The notes: generated by a model not told the origin, from the sequence alone. 64,000 nt of DNA from Glycomyces harbinensis (GCF_900101745.1 NZ_FNAD01000001.1:186001-250000); one strand, 5' to 3'; numbered from the stretch's first letter, positions 52,079 through 61,302 are shown. Made by a program: numbers and translations.

Positions 52079-53158
52079 ATGGACGCGCCGCGCTTCCGCA
52101 TCGCCGCCATTCCCGCCGACGGGGTCGGCCGCGAGGTCGTCGCGGCCGGGCGCGCCGTCCTCGACGCGGTCGAACTGAGCGCCGCGGGCCGCTTCGCCCT
52201 CGCGTGGGAGGAGTTCCCGTGGGGCTCGGACTACTACGCCGAGCACGGCGCGATGATGCCCGAGGACGGCCTGACCACCTTGCAGGGATTCGACGCGATC
52301 TACTTCGGCGCCGTCGGGTGGCCCACCGTCCCCGACCACGTGAGCCTGTGGGGCCTGCGGCTGCGCGTGTGCCAGAACTTCGACCAGTGGGCGAACATCC
52401 GGCCGGTGAACTTCCTGCCCGGCGTCACCAGCCCGCTGCGCAAGGCCGACGACACCGACCTCGACTGGGTCGTGGTCCGCGAGAACTCGGAGGGGGAGTA
52501 CGCCGGGATCGGCGGCCGCAACCTCGCCGCGCGCGGGCGGGGCGGCGAGGTCGCCGTCCAGTCGGCGCTGTTCACCGAGGTCGGCTGCGAGCGGATCATG
52601 CGCCTCGCGTTCGACCTGGCGCGCACCCGCGCCCGCAAGAAGGTCTCCAGCGTCACCAAGAGCAACGCCCAGCAGTACGGGATGGTGCTGTGGGACGAGA
52701 CGTTCCAGCGCGTGGCCGCCGACTATCCCGACGTCGAGACCGAGAGCGTCCTGGTGGACGCGATGTCGGCGAAGTTCGTGCTCCACCCCGAGGACCTCTC
52801 GGTGGTGGTGGCCTCGAACCTCCACGCGGACATCCTGTCCGACCTCGGGAGCGCCCTCGCCGGGAGCCTCGGGCTGGCCGCGAGCGCGAACCTCAACCCG
52901 GAGCGGCGCTTCCCGAGCATGTTCGAGCCGGTCCACGGCTCGGCCCCGGACATCGCGGGCCGGGGCGTGTGCAACCCGATCGGCGCCATCGGGAGCGCCG
53001 CGATGATGCTCGACCACCTGGGCCTGCACGACGAGGCGAAGACTGTGAACCGGGCGATCGAGGCCACCACGGCGCAGGGCGTCAAGACCAGGGACGTGGG
53101 CGGGACCGCCGACACCGCCGAGGTCACCGAGGCGATCATCGCCAACCTCGGCGCCTGA
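52079..53158 (+). CDS. Tartrate dehydrogenase / D-malate dehydrogenase family (isocitrate/isopropylmalate superfamily)
   Basis: 359 residues. Beta-decarboxylating dehydrogenase fold: IAAIPADGVGREVVAAGRAV, the family-specific FDQWANIRPVNFLPGVTSPL, ENSEGEYAGIGGR, metal-binding Asp in ASNLHADILSDLGSAL and the NAD-binding loop FEPVHGSAPDIAGRGVCNP. The NFDQWAN block marks the tartrate/D-malate branch rather than LeuB. It should oxidise D-malate to pyruvate or act on tartrate. GGAG seven bases upstream fixes ATG 52079. The SLC13 importer and LysR gene upstream support dicarboxylate use; which acid is preferred is not decided. Confidence 0.9.
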   Translation: MDAPRFRIAAIPADGVGREVVAAGRAVLDAVELSAAGRFALAWEEFPWGSDYYAEHGAMMPEDGLTTLQGFDAIYFGAVGWPTVPDHVSLWGLRLRVCQNFDQWANIRPVNFLPGVTSPLRKADDTDLDWVVVRENSEGEYAGIGGRNLAARGRGGEVAVQSALFTEVGCERIMRLAFDLARTRARKKVSSVTKSNAQQYGMVLWDETFQRVAADYPDVETESVLVDAMSAKFVLHPEDLSVVVASNLHADILSDLGSALAGSLGLAASANLNPERRFPSMFEPVHGSAPDIAGRGVCNPIGAIGSAAMMLDHLGLHDEAKTVNRAIEATTAQGVKTRDVGGTADTAEVTEAIIANLGA

Positions 53159-53278
53159 GACGGCACCCGGACGCCGACCCGGCCTGGAACGGCGGCTGCG
53201 GCGTCTCACGTCGCGGCCCGGTCAGGTTAGGCCACATGGCTGAAGCGCGGGAATCGCCGCCGCGACCAGGATTGCCGT

Positions 53279-53950
53279 ATGAACGAACCTCGGAGCACTC
53301 CCCGCCGCGAGTGGCTGATCGCGGCCGGCCTCATCCTCCTCGCCCTCGTGCCCTCGATCGCCGGGGCGTTCCGCATCGGCGAGATCGCCTCGGGCGCACC
53401 CGAGACGGCCGAGAACGCCCGGTTCATCCAGATGCCCCTACCCGTGGTCCTGCACATCGTCGGCGCGCTCGTCTACTCACTGGTCGGCGCGTTCCAGTTC
53501 CTGCCGGGCCTGCGCCGGCGCCACACGGCCTGGCACCGCTTCGCCGGGCGCTACCTGCTCGTCCCGGCCGGATTGACCGTCGCCGCGAGCGGACTGTGGA
53601 TGACCGCGTTCTACGACACGCCCGCCATCGCCGACGGCGCGGTCGCGATCACGCGGTACGTCGTCGGCGCCCTCATGTTCGCGTTCATCCTGCTCGGGGT
53701 CGCCGCGATCGCCAGGCGCGACTACTCCTCCCACGGCTCGTGGATGATCCGCGCCTACGCGCTGGCCATGGGCGCGGGCACCCAGGTCCTCACGGCGGGA
53801 GCATCCGTGCTGGTGTTCGGCGAGCCCGGCGCCTTCGGACATTTCGTGCAGCTGGCGGCCGGATGGCTCGTCAACGCCGCAGTGGCCGAATGGGTGATCG
53901 CCCGCCGACGCGCGGCGTCGCGGCGCCGCCCTGCTACCGTCGCCGCGTGA
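53279..53950 (+). CDS. DUF2306 membrane protein
   Basis: 223 residues with about six membrane helices. The DUF2306 pattern is visible: a first helix LIAAGLILLALVPSIAGAF, the VVLHIVGALVYSLVGAFQFL helix followed by HTAWHRFAGRYLL, and RRDYSSHGSWMIRAYALAMG. The conserved His residues might bind haem or metal, but the role is unknown. The stop overlaps a histidine kinase start (GTGA), so the protein may feed a signal to that kinase. CAGGAT ends six bases before the ATG, suggesting a leaderless transcript. Confidence 0.82.
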   Translation: MNEPRSTPRREWLIAAGLILLALVPSIAGAFRIGEIASGAPETAENARFIQMPLPVVLHIVGALVYSLVGAFQFLPGLRRRHTAWHRFAGRYLLVPAGLTVAASGLWMTAFYDTPAIADGAVAITRYVVGALMFAFILLGVAAIARRDYSSHGSWMIRAYALAMGAGTQVLTAGASVLVFGEPGAFGHFVQLAAGWLVNAAVAEWVIARRRAASRRRPATVAA

Positions 53951-55086
53951 GCGGACTGCGGGGGATGCAGAGCATGATCGGCGCCGCGTGGTCGCGCCCC
54001 CGCGCCGCCGGCGCCGACGGCCCGAAGCCGAGGGACGCCGTCGTCATCACCGCGCTGGCCGCGGTGTCCATCGTCGAGGGCGCGACGCGCCCCGACCTCG
54101 TATGGCCGACCGCCACGACGCTGGTGACCATCGCGATCCTGCCGGTGCTCCTGTGGCGGCGCACGCGGCCGCTGGCCGCCGTCGTCGCCATGATGTGCTC
54201 GACGTCGGCCTTCGCGCTCGCGCACGCCTTCGCGGGCATCGAACCGAACGCGCTGATCACCTCCTTCGCGTTCCTCGCGGTGCCCTACGCCGTGTTCCGG
54301 TGGGGGTCGGGGCGCGACCGGATCGCGGGCGCCGCGGTCGTCGCGACCGGCCTCCTGTTCTCCAGCTCGCTCGGCAGCGATCCGATCGCCGACACCGCCG
54401 CCGGGATCGTCTTCATGGGCGGCGCCTGCCTGATCGGGGCGCTGCGGCGCGAGCGCCGGGAATCGCGCGCGCGGCGCCTCGAGACCGTGCGGTCGCGCGA
54501 ACGCGAAGCCCTCGCCCGCGACCTGCACGACACCGTGGCCCACCACGTCTCGGCCATCGTGATCCGCGCGCAGGTGGCGGGCGGGCACCCGCACGACGTC
54601 CCGCTCGTGACGGAGTCGCTCGGCGTCATCGAGCGCGAGGCCCAGGCGGTGCTCGCCGACATGCGCACGCTCGTGCGCGCGCTCCGCGCGCCCGCCGACT
54701 ACGCCCCCTCCGCGGGGATCGAGGAACTCGCGCGCCTCGCCGACGCCGGTCCGCCGCGGGTGACGGTGCGCATCGACGTGCCCGACGAGCTGCCGGTCGT
54801 CGTCGCCTCGACCCTCTTCCGGATCGCGCAGGAAGGCGTCACCAACGCGCGCCGCCACGCCCGCGCCGCCACCGAGATCGGCGTGTCCGTCACGATGGAG
54901 GCGGACACCGCGTGTGTCGTCGTCCGCGACGACGGCGCGCCCGCCTACCCCGCATCCGGCGACGGCCATGGGCTGCAAGGAATGTCAGAGCGCGCCGCGC
55001 TCTTGGGCGGTGACCTCGCCGCCGGACCGGACCCCGCCGGCGGCTGGAAGCTCCGCGCCGCACTCCCGTTGAAGGGCACCGCGTGA
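53947..55086 (+). CDS. Sensor histidine kinase (HisKA_3 type)
   Basis: 379 residues from the GTG that overlaps the DUF2306 stop; an ATG at 53965 behind GGGGG is an alternative. About four or five membrane helices (30-165), then HisKA_3 with phospho-His194 in LARDLHDTVAHHVSAIV and a C-terminal ATPase domain (DGHGLQGMSERAALLGGDL). No extracellular sensor of size. Cotranscribed with DUF2306 and the response regulator. Confidence 0.92.
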   Translation: MSGLRGMQSMIGAAWSRPRAAGADGPKPRDAVVITALAAVSIVEGATRPDLVWPTATTLVTIAILPVLLWRRTRPLAAVVAMMCSTSAFALAHAFAGIEPNALITSFAFLAVPYAVFRWGSGRDRIAGAAVVATGLLFSSSLGSDPIADTAAGIVFMGGACLIGALRRERRESRARRLETVRSREREALARDLHDTVAHHVSAIVIRAQVAGGHPHDVPLVTESLGVIEREAQAVLADMRTLVRALRAPADYAPSAGIEELARLADAGPPRVTVRIDVPDELPVVVASTLFRIAQEGVTNARRHARAATEIGVSVTMEADTACVVVRDDGAPAYPASGDGHGLQGMSERAALLGGDLAAGPDPAGGWKLRAALPLKGTA

Positions 55087-55772
55087 TCCGTGTACTCGTC
55101 GCCGACGACCAGGAGCCCGTCCGCACCGGCCTGCGCCTGCTGCTCGAAGCGCAGCCGGGCATCGAGGTCGTGGGGGAGGCCGAGGACGGCGTGTCCGCCG
55201 TCCGGCTCGCACGGCGCCTGCGCCCCGACGTCGCCCTGCTGGACATCCGGATGCCCGGGCTCAACGGCATCGAGGTGACGTCGCTGCTCGCGGGCGCGCA
55301 CGTCGCCGAGCCGATCCCGGTCGTCGTCATCACGACCTTCGACCTCGACGAGTACGTGCACGGCGCGCTCCGCGCCGGCGCCAAGGGATTCCTGCTCAAG
55401 GACGCGGGCCCGCACCTGATCGGCGAGGCCGTCCGCGCCGCCGCGAACGGCGACGCCCTCATCTCGCCGCAGATCACGGTGCGGCTGCTCGGCGAGTTCT
55501 CACGCCCGGCCCCGCGGGTGCGCGAGCCGTCCTCCCCGCTCACCGGCCGCGAGGAGGACGTCCTCGCGCTGCTCGCCACCGGACTGACGAACGTCGAGAT
55601 CGGCGAACGGCTCTACCTCTCGCTCGGCACGGTCAAAACCCACATCGCCGGCATCCTCGCGAAACTCGGCCTTCGCAACCGCGTCGAGGCCGCGATGTGG
55701 GCGTACGAATCGGGCCGCGTGCGCGGCGACGCGCCCGAAGATCCGCACCTCCGCCGCCGCGACCTCGACTGA
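55083..55772 (+). CDS. NarL/LuxR-type response regulator
   Basis: 229 residues. Receiver with Asp54 (LLDIRMPGLNG) and Lys in FLLKDAGPHL; LuxR helix-turn-helix at about 150-205 (PLTGREEDVLALLATGLTNV, LGTVKTHIAGILAKLGLRNR). GTG start overlaps the kinase stop. A charged C-terminal tail follows the HTH. Ends 40 bp before the convergent MmyB-like gene. Confidence 0.94.
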   Translation: MIRVLVADDQEPVRTGLRLLLEAQPGIEVVGEAEDGVSAVRLARRLRPDVALLDIRMPGLNGIEVTSLLAGAHVAEPIPVVVITTFDLDEYVHGALRAGAKGFLLKDAGPHLIGEAVRAAANGDALISPQITVRLLGEFSRPAPRVREPSSPLTGREEDVLALLATGLTNVEIGERLYLSLGTVKTHIAGILAKLGLRNRVEAAMWAYESGRVRGDAPEDPHLRRRDLD

Positions 55773-55812
55773 CCGGCGACTGACCGAACCGATCCCCGCG
55801 AGCAGTCGCCGG

Positions 55813-56652
55813 TCAGGAGCGGTTGTCGGCCGGACCCAGGACCGCCAGAAGCTTCAGCTTCTCCTCGGCCTCGCTCCTCGGCGCGGCCGTCAGCACCAGC
55901 AGCGCCTGCGACTGGTCCTCGGTGAACAGGACCTGGCAGTCCAGTTCGAGCGGGCCGACCTCGGGGTGGACGAGCGTCTTGTGGTCGGCGAAGCGCTTGG
56001 CCACCTCGTGCCGGTCCCACAGCTCGCCGAACTCCGCGGACTCCTTGCGCAGCGCCCGGATCAACTCCCCGGCCCGCGACTTCGGCCCCATCTGGCCGTA
56101 CGCCGCGCGCAGACTCGACACCAGGGCCCGGCCCTGCCGCCCGTGATCGTCCTCCGGGTAGATCCTCCGGTCCGCCGGCCTCGTGAACCACCGGTACACG
56201 TCGTACCGCTCGAGCCCCGTGTACGCGGTCCGGTCGCCGAACAGCGCGACCGCCAACCGGTTCTGCACCAGCGGCTCGCCCAGGACCGAGAGGATCAGCG
56301 CGGGCGTGTCCTCCAACCGGTCCAGCACCCGCAGCAGCGCCGGCGCCACATGGTCGGCCGCGCCCACACTCGTCGGCGGGTTGTGCCCGGCCGTCTGGAA
56401 CAGGTAGTCGCGCTCCTGGTTCGACAACCGCAGCGCCCGCGCCAGCGAGGCCAGCATCTGCACGCTCGGCTGCGGCCCGCGCTGCTGCTCGAGCCTGGTG
56501 TAGTAGTCCGTCGACATCGCCGCCAGCGACGCGACCTCCTCGCGGCGCAGGCCCGGCGCCCGGCGCCGCAGCCCGGCCGGAAGCCCCACGTCCTGCGGCT
56601 GCAGCTCCTCGCGGCGGCGACGCAGGAACTCGGCCAGTGCGATGCGATCCAT
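55813..56652 (-). CDS. MmyB-like helix-turn-helix regulator
   Basis: 279 residues, normal length for the family. XRE helix-turn-helix at about 10-70 (GLRREEVASLAAMSTDYYTR, LEQQRGPQPSVQMLASLARA) and MmyB-type ligand domain after about residue 100 (PALILSVLGEPLVQNRLAVA, SAEFGELWDRHEVAKRF). GATACT ends six bases before the ATG at 56652, suggesting a leaderless mRNA. Divergent from an SDR gene, its probable target, the same arrangement as at 20873/21018. Confidence 0.92.
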   Translation of the reverse strand: MDRIALAEFLRRRREELQPQDVGLPAGLRRRAPGLRREEVASLAAMSTDYYTRLEQQRGPQPSVQMLASLARALRLSNQERDYLFQTAGHNPPTSVGAADHVAPALLRVLDRLEDTPALILSVLGEPLVQNRLAVALFGDRTAYTGLERYDVYRWFTRPADRRIYPEDDHGRQGRALVSSLRAAYGQMGPKSRAGELIRALRKESAEFGELWDRHEVAKRFADHKTLVHPEVGPLELDCQVLFTEDQSQALLVLTAAPRSEAEEKLKLLAVLGPADNRS

Positions 56653-56763
56653 GCCTCCAGTATCGTGCGCCCGACCCGCCCGATGCGACCGCGAGCCAGG
56701 GATCGCCGATCCCCCGATAAGCGATCTCTGCCCCGAACGCCCCGAACCGCGCAGAATCAAGGC

Positions 56764-57528
56764 ATGCAGATTTCAGGGAACACCATCTTCATCCCCGGCT
56801 CGACCAGCGGCATCGGCCTCGCCCTCGCGCTGGCCCTCCAGGCCCGGGGCAACACCGTCATCGTCGGCGGCCGCCGCGCCGACCTCCTGGAGCGGATCGC
56901 CGCCGACCACCCGGGCCTGGACACCGTCCGCGTCGACACCGCCGACCCGGCGAGCATCGAGGCCGCCGCCAAGGACGTCATCGCCCGCCATCCCGACCTG
57001 AACGTCCTGATCACGATGGCCGGGATCATGCGCCCCGAGGACTGGCACCGCCCCCAGGGCTTCCTGGAGACCGCCGAGGCCACCGTCACCACCAACGTCC
57101 TCGGCCCGATCCGCCTCATCGGCGCGTTCGTCGCGCACCTCCAGACCCGGCCGGACGCGACGATCATGACCGTCTCCTCGGGCCTGGCGTTCACGCCCCT
57201 CAAGGTCACGCCCACCTACAACGCCTCCAAGGCCGCCGTCCACATGCTCAGCGAGTCGATCCGCCTCCAACTCGCCGACACCACGGTGAAGGTGGTCGAA
57301 CTGGTGCCGCCGTCGGTCCAGACCGCGCTCATGCCCGGGCACGAGGAGAACGAGCACGCGATGCCGCTCGACGCGTACATCGCCGAGGCCGTGGGCCTCA
57401 TCGAATCCCAGCCGGACGCGACCGAGATCCAGGTCGAGCGCGTGAAGTTCCTGCGCTACGGCGAAGCCCGAGGCGACTACGACCAGGTGGTGGCCGCCCT
57501 CAACGCCGCCGACCCGCACAACGACTGA
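56764..57528 (+). CDS. Short-chain dehydrogenase/reductase (DltE-like)
   Basis: 254 residues. N-terminal IFIPGSTSGIGLALALALQA (nucleotide binding), NVLITMAGIM, Ser in IMTVSSGLAF and the YNASK active site (Tyr, Lys) at about 155. CAGAAT ends six bases before the ATG and there is no Shine-Dalgarno, so the mRNA is probably leaderless. Divergent from the MmyB-like regulator with 111 bp between them. Substrate unknown. Confidence 0.9.
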   Translation: MQISGNTIFIPGSTSGIGLALALALQARGNTVIVGGRRADLLERIAADHPGLDTVRVDTADPASIEAAAKDVIARHPDLNVLITMAGIMRPEDWHRPQGFLETAEATVTTNVLGPIRLIGAFVAHLQTRPDATIMTVSSGLAFTPLKVTPTYNASKAAVHMLSESIRLQLADTTVKVVELVPPSVQTALMPGHEENEHAMPLDAYIAEAVGLIESQPDATEIQVERVKFLRYGEARGDYDQVVAALNAADPHND

Positions 57529-57535
57529 ACGGCCG

Positions 57536-57568
57536 AATCGCCTCGCGGGCCCGACCCGCGAGGCGATT
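57536..57568. terminator. Bidirectional hairpin between SDR and mannanase genes
   Basis: AATCGCCTCGCGGG and CCCGCGAGGCGATT, perfect 14-bp stem, CCCGA loop, between convergent stops at 57528 and 57580. A T-run follows on the plus strand (ATTT) and A's precede on the other side. Confidence 0.78.
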
Positions 57569-57579
57569 TCGGCGCCGGG

Positions 57580-59574
57580 CTATTCGGCCCTGATGTCGTC
57601 GAAGTAGACCGTGCCGGTCGCGTTCGTGCCGCCGTAGCCCAGGTAGAGGTAGAACGCCGTCACGTCCGCCAGGTGCTCGGCGTCCAGCAGCTCGTCCGCG
57701 TGGCCGGTGTCCCACGGCGCGGGCCGGAAGTCCGCGAACGGCGCCTCCACGTCCTGCCCGCTCGTGCTCCCCAGCCCCACGTTGTACTCGAAGTACGCGC
57801 CCTTCGCCACGATCTGGAACGTCGCGCCGTTCGTGGAGCCGTCGCCCCGCATCCACAGCTTGAACGCCGAGAACGCCGTCCAGTCCGCGCCCACCGACTT
57901 CCCGATGCCGGTGTACCCGGCGCTGGAGAAGTCGTACGAGTACGCCAGACCGTAAGCGCCCGAAGCCGTGTGCTCGGCCGACAGCGCCGTGGTGTTCGCG
58001 TTGACGTGGCTGTACGCCTCGCTCAGCGTCAGGTCGTCGCCCGCGTAGCTCTCGAAGTCGTCGACCCAACCCGCCGGCAGCGGCTCGACCTCGCCCAGCA
58101 GCACCAGCGCCGAGTCGGTGAGCGTCCGGCGCCCCACCTTGGCGCTCACGGTCACCTCCACCGAGCGGTTGTCCAGCCAGGACGGGTCGATCGACCACGC
58201 CCCCGAGTAGTACCCGGCCGCGTCGCGCCGCAGCGTCACCGGCGCGGCCCCGTCGAGCGAGTAGGTGACCTTTGACGGCGTCGCGTTGTTGAGCCGCACC
58301 CGGATCCGCGTCTCCGCGGCCGAGATGCGCTGGCGGTCGGTGGGGGTCGCCAAGTGCAGGAACGGGGCGTTCGCCACGGCGCAGGTGTTCGCGTCGTACA
58401 CGCCTTCGAGGTCGGAGGTGAACAGCGAGTACGGGTCCGCGTGGAAGTCCACGAAGTCCGGTTCCAAGGCGTGCCCCGGGAACGGCACGTACGCCCGGTT
58501 GGTCCCGCCGAAGTTGGCCCACGTGAGCATGTGGGTCACCTGCTTCGCGGTCGGATCGGCCGCGACGGCCCCGAGCAGGCCGGTGAACCAGGTGAGGTTC
58601 CGTCCCTCCTCTCCGGACTCCCCGAACTCGGTGAAGGCCGGCACCTTGCCGCGCTCGGCGGCGAGGTTCACGACCATCGCCAGGTCGGTGACGGTGGCGC
58701 CCAGCCATTCGGCCGAGCCCGCGGTGCTGTCGTAGGCGTCGTAGCCCAGGACGTCCACGAACTCGTCGCCCGGGTACGTCTTGAGGTAGTTGGCCGGGTC
58801 GCCGCCGAAGCTCGAGTTCGGCGAGTAGGAGTAGAGGAGGTTGCGGACCTTCCTGGTGTCGCGCAGGTACTCCACGGTGTAGCGGAAGATCTCGATGAAC
58901 TCCGCGGAGGTGGTGTGCCCCGCGCCCCACCAGAACCAGCCGCCGTTGTTCTCGTGGAACGGCCGGAAGACCACGGGGATGAGCGTCCCGTCGGGTCGCT
59001 TGGCGCCCTTGACGGCCGCCGCGATGCGGTCGAGGAACTCGTTGAAGTCGGCGTGCTTCGCGCCGCCGGGCAGGATCTGGCTCACGACCCGGCCCGTGGT
59101 GTCCCAGAAGTCGCCGCCGGTGACGAAGTTGTAGAGGTGGGCGCTGAGGATGTTGACGCCGCCGCGCGCGTCGGACTGCTCCAGGGCCCAGCTGAGGGCC
59201 TCGATGTTCTCCTCGACGGTGCCGCCGTAGACGCCGGGCTTCTGGAACCCGTTGAGGATCAGGGTGTCCCAGCCGAAGACGGCCGGGTAGTCGCCGACGG
59301 TGGCCTCGACGTCGGAGGACTCGCCGTCCATGCCGGAGAACGTGAACCCGTCCGAGAGCGAGTGCTCGTGGCCGAACATGACGCCGCGGCCCTTGAGGTC
59401 CTGCATGTACTGGAAGAGGGCGCGGGTCTCGCGGGTCGCCTTGTCGTCGACGATCCGCACGGGCGTCGGCCGTCCGGCGGCCGATGCCGGGACGGCCGCT
59501 CCTGTCGCGGCGAGGGCGGCGGCGCCCATGACGATCACCGCGCGGCGAGGCGCGCGAAATGTTGGGAATGGCAC
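57580..59574 (-). CDS. GH26 beta-mannanase with C-terminal carbohydrate-binding region, secreted
   Basis: 664 residues from GTG 59574, which has AAAGGAGA six bases upstream; an in-frame GTG at 59592 would add six residues and remove that site. Signal peptide with RRAVIVMGAAALAATG to about residue 33. GH26 barrel about 45-400: acid/base Glu208 in VVFRPFHENNGGWFWWG and probable nucleophile Glu316 in AFTEFGESG. An Ig-like linker (410-490) and a beta-sandwich module (about 495-664, DDFESYAGDDLTLSEAYS) with CBM-like features follow. It should cut mannan or glucomannan outside the cell. It has its own strong promoter and a LacI-like dyad. Confidence 0.93.
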   Translation of the reverse strand: MPFPTFRAPRRAVIVMGAAALAATGAAVPASAAGRPTPVRIVDDKATRETRALFQYMQDLKGRGVMFGHEHSLSDGFTFSGMDGESSDVEATVGDYPAVFGWDTLILNGFQKPGVYGGTVEENIEALSWALEQSDARGGVNILSAHLYNFVTGGDFWDTTGRVVSQILPGGAKHADFNEFLDRIAAAVKGAKRPDGTLIPVVFRPFHENNGGWFWWGAGHTTSAEFIEIFRYTVEYLRDTRKVRNLLYSYSPNSSFGGDPANYLKTYPGDEFVDVLGYDAYDSTAGSAEWLGATVTDLAMVVNLAAERGKVPAFTEFGESGEEGRNLTWFTGLLGAVAADPTAKQVTHMLTWANFGGTNRAYVPFPGHALEPDFVDFHADPYSLFTSDLEGVYDANTCAVANAPFLHLATPTDRQRISAAETRIRVRLNNATPSKVTYSLDGAAPVTLRRDAAGYYSGAWSIDPSWLDNRSVEVTVSAKVGRRTLTDSALVLLGEVEPLPAGWVDDFESYAGDDLTLSEAYSHVNANTTALSAEHTASGAYGLAYSYDFSSAGYTGIGKSVGADWTAFSAFKLWMRGDGSTNGATFQIVAKGAYFEYNVGLGSTSGQDVEAPFADFRPAPWDTGHADELLDAEHLADVTAFYLYLGYGGTNATGTVYFDDIRAE

Positions 59575-59641
59575 TGGTGTCTCCTTTGGCACGATGGACC
59601 CTGAGGGGGGAGAGAGGGGATCGGAACTGGGAAAACAGTGT

Positions 59642-59693
59642 CTGAAGCGGTTAAGCAGGATTCATAATAGACATAGGAATATGTCGATGTCAA
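59642..59693 (-). promoter_or_regulatory. Mannanase promoter with LacI-like dyad
   Basis: Minus strand TTGACA (59693-59688), 18 bp, TATTAT (59669-59664), close to consensus on both hexamers. CTTAACCGCTTCAG (59655-59642) covers the predicted start and has the central CG of LacI-family operators, but is only partly symmetric. Confidence 0.65.
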
Positions 59694-59793
59694 TGGAAAC
59701 GGCGCCGCCAGTGCGCAACGCTCCCACGTCGCGCATCGCCGCCGCCCGACGGAACCCCGCGGTCCCGTCGGGCGGCGGCGATGCGGTCCCGCC

Positions 59794-61302
59794 TCACCCG
59801 TGGTCGTGCGCGGCGGCGGCCACCGCGCCGACCTCCTCGCCGTCGCCGAGGACCACGAACTGGCCCATCATGCCCTCGTCCTCATGCTGGAGCACGTGGC
59901 AGTGGAACATGTACGGCACGTTCGGGTCGGTGTACTCGCTGAAGCGCAGCGCCAGCCGGTTGCGCTCCCCGGGGATGAGCGGCACGGTGTCCTTCCAGCC
60001 CCGCAGGTGCGGCGGCGGCTCCTCGCCGGCGACCTCGAGGACCTGGAACTGGACGTCGTGGACGTGGAAGTTGTGCAGGAAGCCGTTGTCGTTGACGACC
60101 TCCCACACCTCGACGGTGTCCACCCGGACGCCGAAGTCGATGCGCTCCATGGCCATCGGGTTGCCGTTGATCGCGTCCTCGCCCAGTGTGAAGGACCGCT
60201 CCTCGGCGACCGCGCCGAGGTCGAGGTCGGGCGCGGCGCCCATCGCGGCGGGGATCTCGGTGTCGTCCGCAAGGGACTCGGCGGCCCGGAACCGGCAGAC
60301 GTCCAGTTTGTCGGCGAAGCCGTCGAGCCGGCCCATCACGCCGCCGATGTCGGTGGGGAAGGAGCGCAGGTCCACGGTCTCGCCGGGCTCGAAGGCGACC
60401 ACGATCTCGGCCCGCTCCCCGGGCGAGAGCTGGAGTCGGTCGGTCTCCCACGCCTCGGGCAGCAGGCCGCCGTCGGTGGCGATGAGCGAGAAGGGCCGGT
60501 CGTCGCCGAACCCGAAGTGGTACATGCGGGCGGCCGAGCCGTTGAGCAGGCGCAGGCGCACCAGCCGGGTCGTGACGTCGAAGTACGGGCCGACGGTGCC
60601 GTTGACGAGCAGGTGGTCGCCGATCACGCCGAGCGCGCCGAACAGGGTGGCTCCGTCGTCGAACTGGTTGTCGCCGTCGAACTTCCGGTCCTGCACGATC
60701 ATCGGCACGTCGTCCACGCCGTAGGTCTGCGGCAGGTTCAGGCCCTCGGACTCGTCGTCGTCCACGATGAACATCCCCGCGAGGCCGCGGAGGAGGTGCG
60801 CGGCGGTCTTGCCGTGCGGGTGCGGGTGGTACCAGAGGGTCGCGGCGGGCTGGTCGACCGTCCACTGCGGCGTCCAGGTCTCGCCTGGTGCGACCTCCTG
60901 GTGGGGCCCGCCGTCCATGACCGCGGGCAGGCGCATTCCGTGCCAGTGGAGCGAGGTCGCCTCGTCCAGTCCGTTATGGACGGCGAAGGCGATCTCCTGG
61001 CCGCGCCTGGCGCGCAGCGTCGGTCCGAGGAAGGTCCCGTTGACGCCCCACGTGTCGGTGGCGGGCCCGTCGGTGAACCGGGTCCGCCCGGCCTGGATCT
61101 CCAGGTCGAACACCCTTGCGCCCGAGGGGTCGTCGGTGGACTGGGCGAGCGGGGGGATGGCGAGCGGGCGGTCGAAGTCGACCTTGCCGACGGTGTCGAG
61201 GCTCGCGGTGGCGAGCTGGACGCCGAAGGCGCCGGTGCCGCCGAGGACGAGGGCCCCGCCGCCGATGCCGATGGTGAGACCGATTGCTTTGCGACGTCGC
61301 AT
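59794..61302 (-). CDS. Multicopper oxidase (CueO/bilirubin oxidase-like)
   Basis: 502 residues. All copper-ligand motifs are present: LHWHGMRLPAV, LWYHPHPHGKTAAH, HNFHVHDVQFQVL and MFHCHVLQHEDEGMMG (type 1 and trinuclear sites). A hydrophobic N-terminal helix after MRRRKA (about 8-35) anchors or exports it. GAAGGAC precedes ATG 61302. It should oxidise a phenol, bilin or metal ion with O2 outside the membrane. It lies 78 bp after a co-directional epimerase gene and is probably cotranscribed and controlled by the TetR at 62447. No copper chaperone is nearby. Confidence 0.91.
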   Translation of the reverse strand: MRRRKAIGLTIGIGGGALVLGGTGAFGVQLATASLDTVGKVDFDRPLAIPPLAQSTDDPSGARVFDLEIQAGRTRFTDGPATDTWGVNGTFLGPTLRARRGQEIAFAVHNGLDEATSLHWHGMRLPAVMDGGPHQEVAPGETWTPQWTVDQPAATLWYHPHPHGKTAAHLLRGLAGMFIVDDDESEGLNLPQTYGVDDVPMIVQDRKFDGDNQFDDGATLFGALGVIGDHLLVNGTVGPYFDVTTRLVRLRLLNGSAARMYHFGFGDDRPFSLIATDGGLLPEAWETDRLQLSPGERAEIVVAFEPGETVDLRSFPTDIGGVMGRLDGFADKLDVCRFRAAESLADDTEIPAAMGAAPDLDLGAVAEERSFTLGEDAINGNPMAMERIDFGVRVDTVEVWEVVNDNGFLHNFHVHDVQFQVLEVAGEEPPPHLRGWKDTVPLIPGERNRLALRFSEYTDPNVPYMFHCHVLQHEDEGMMGQFVVLGDGEEVGAVAAAAHDHG

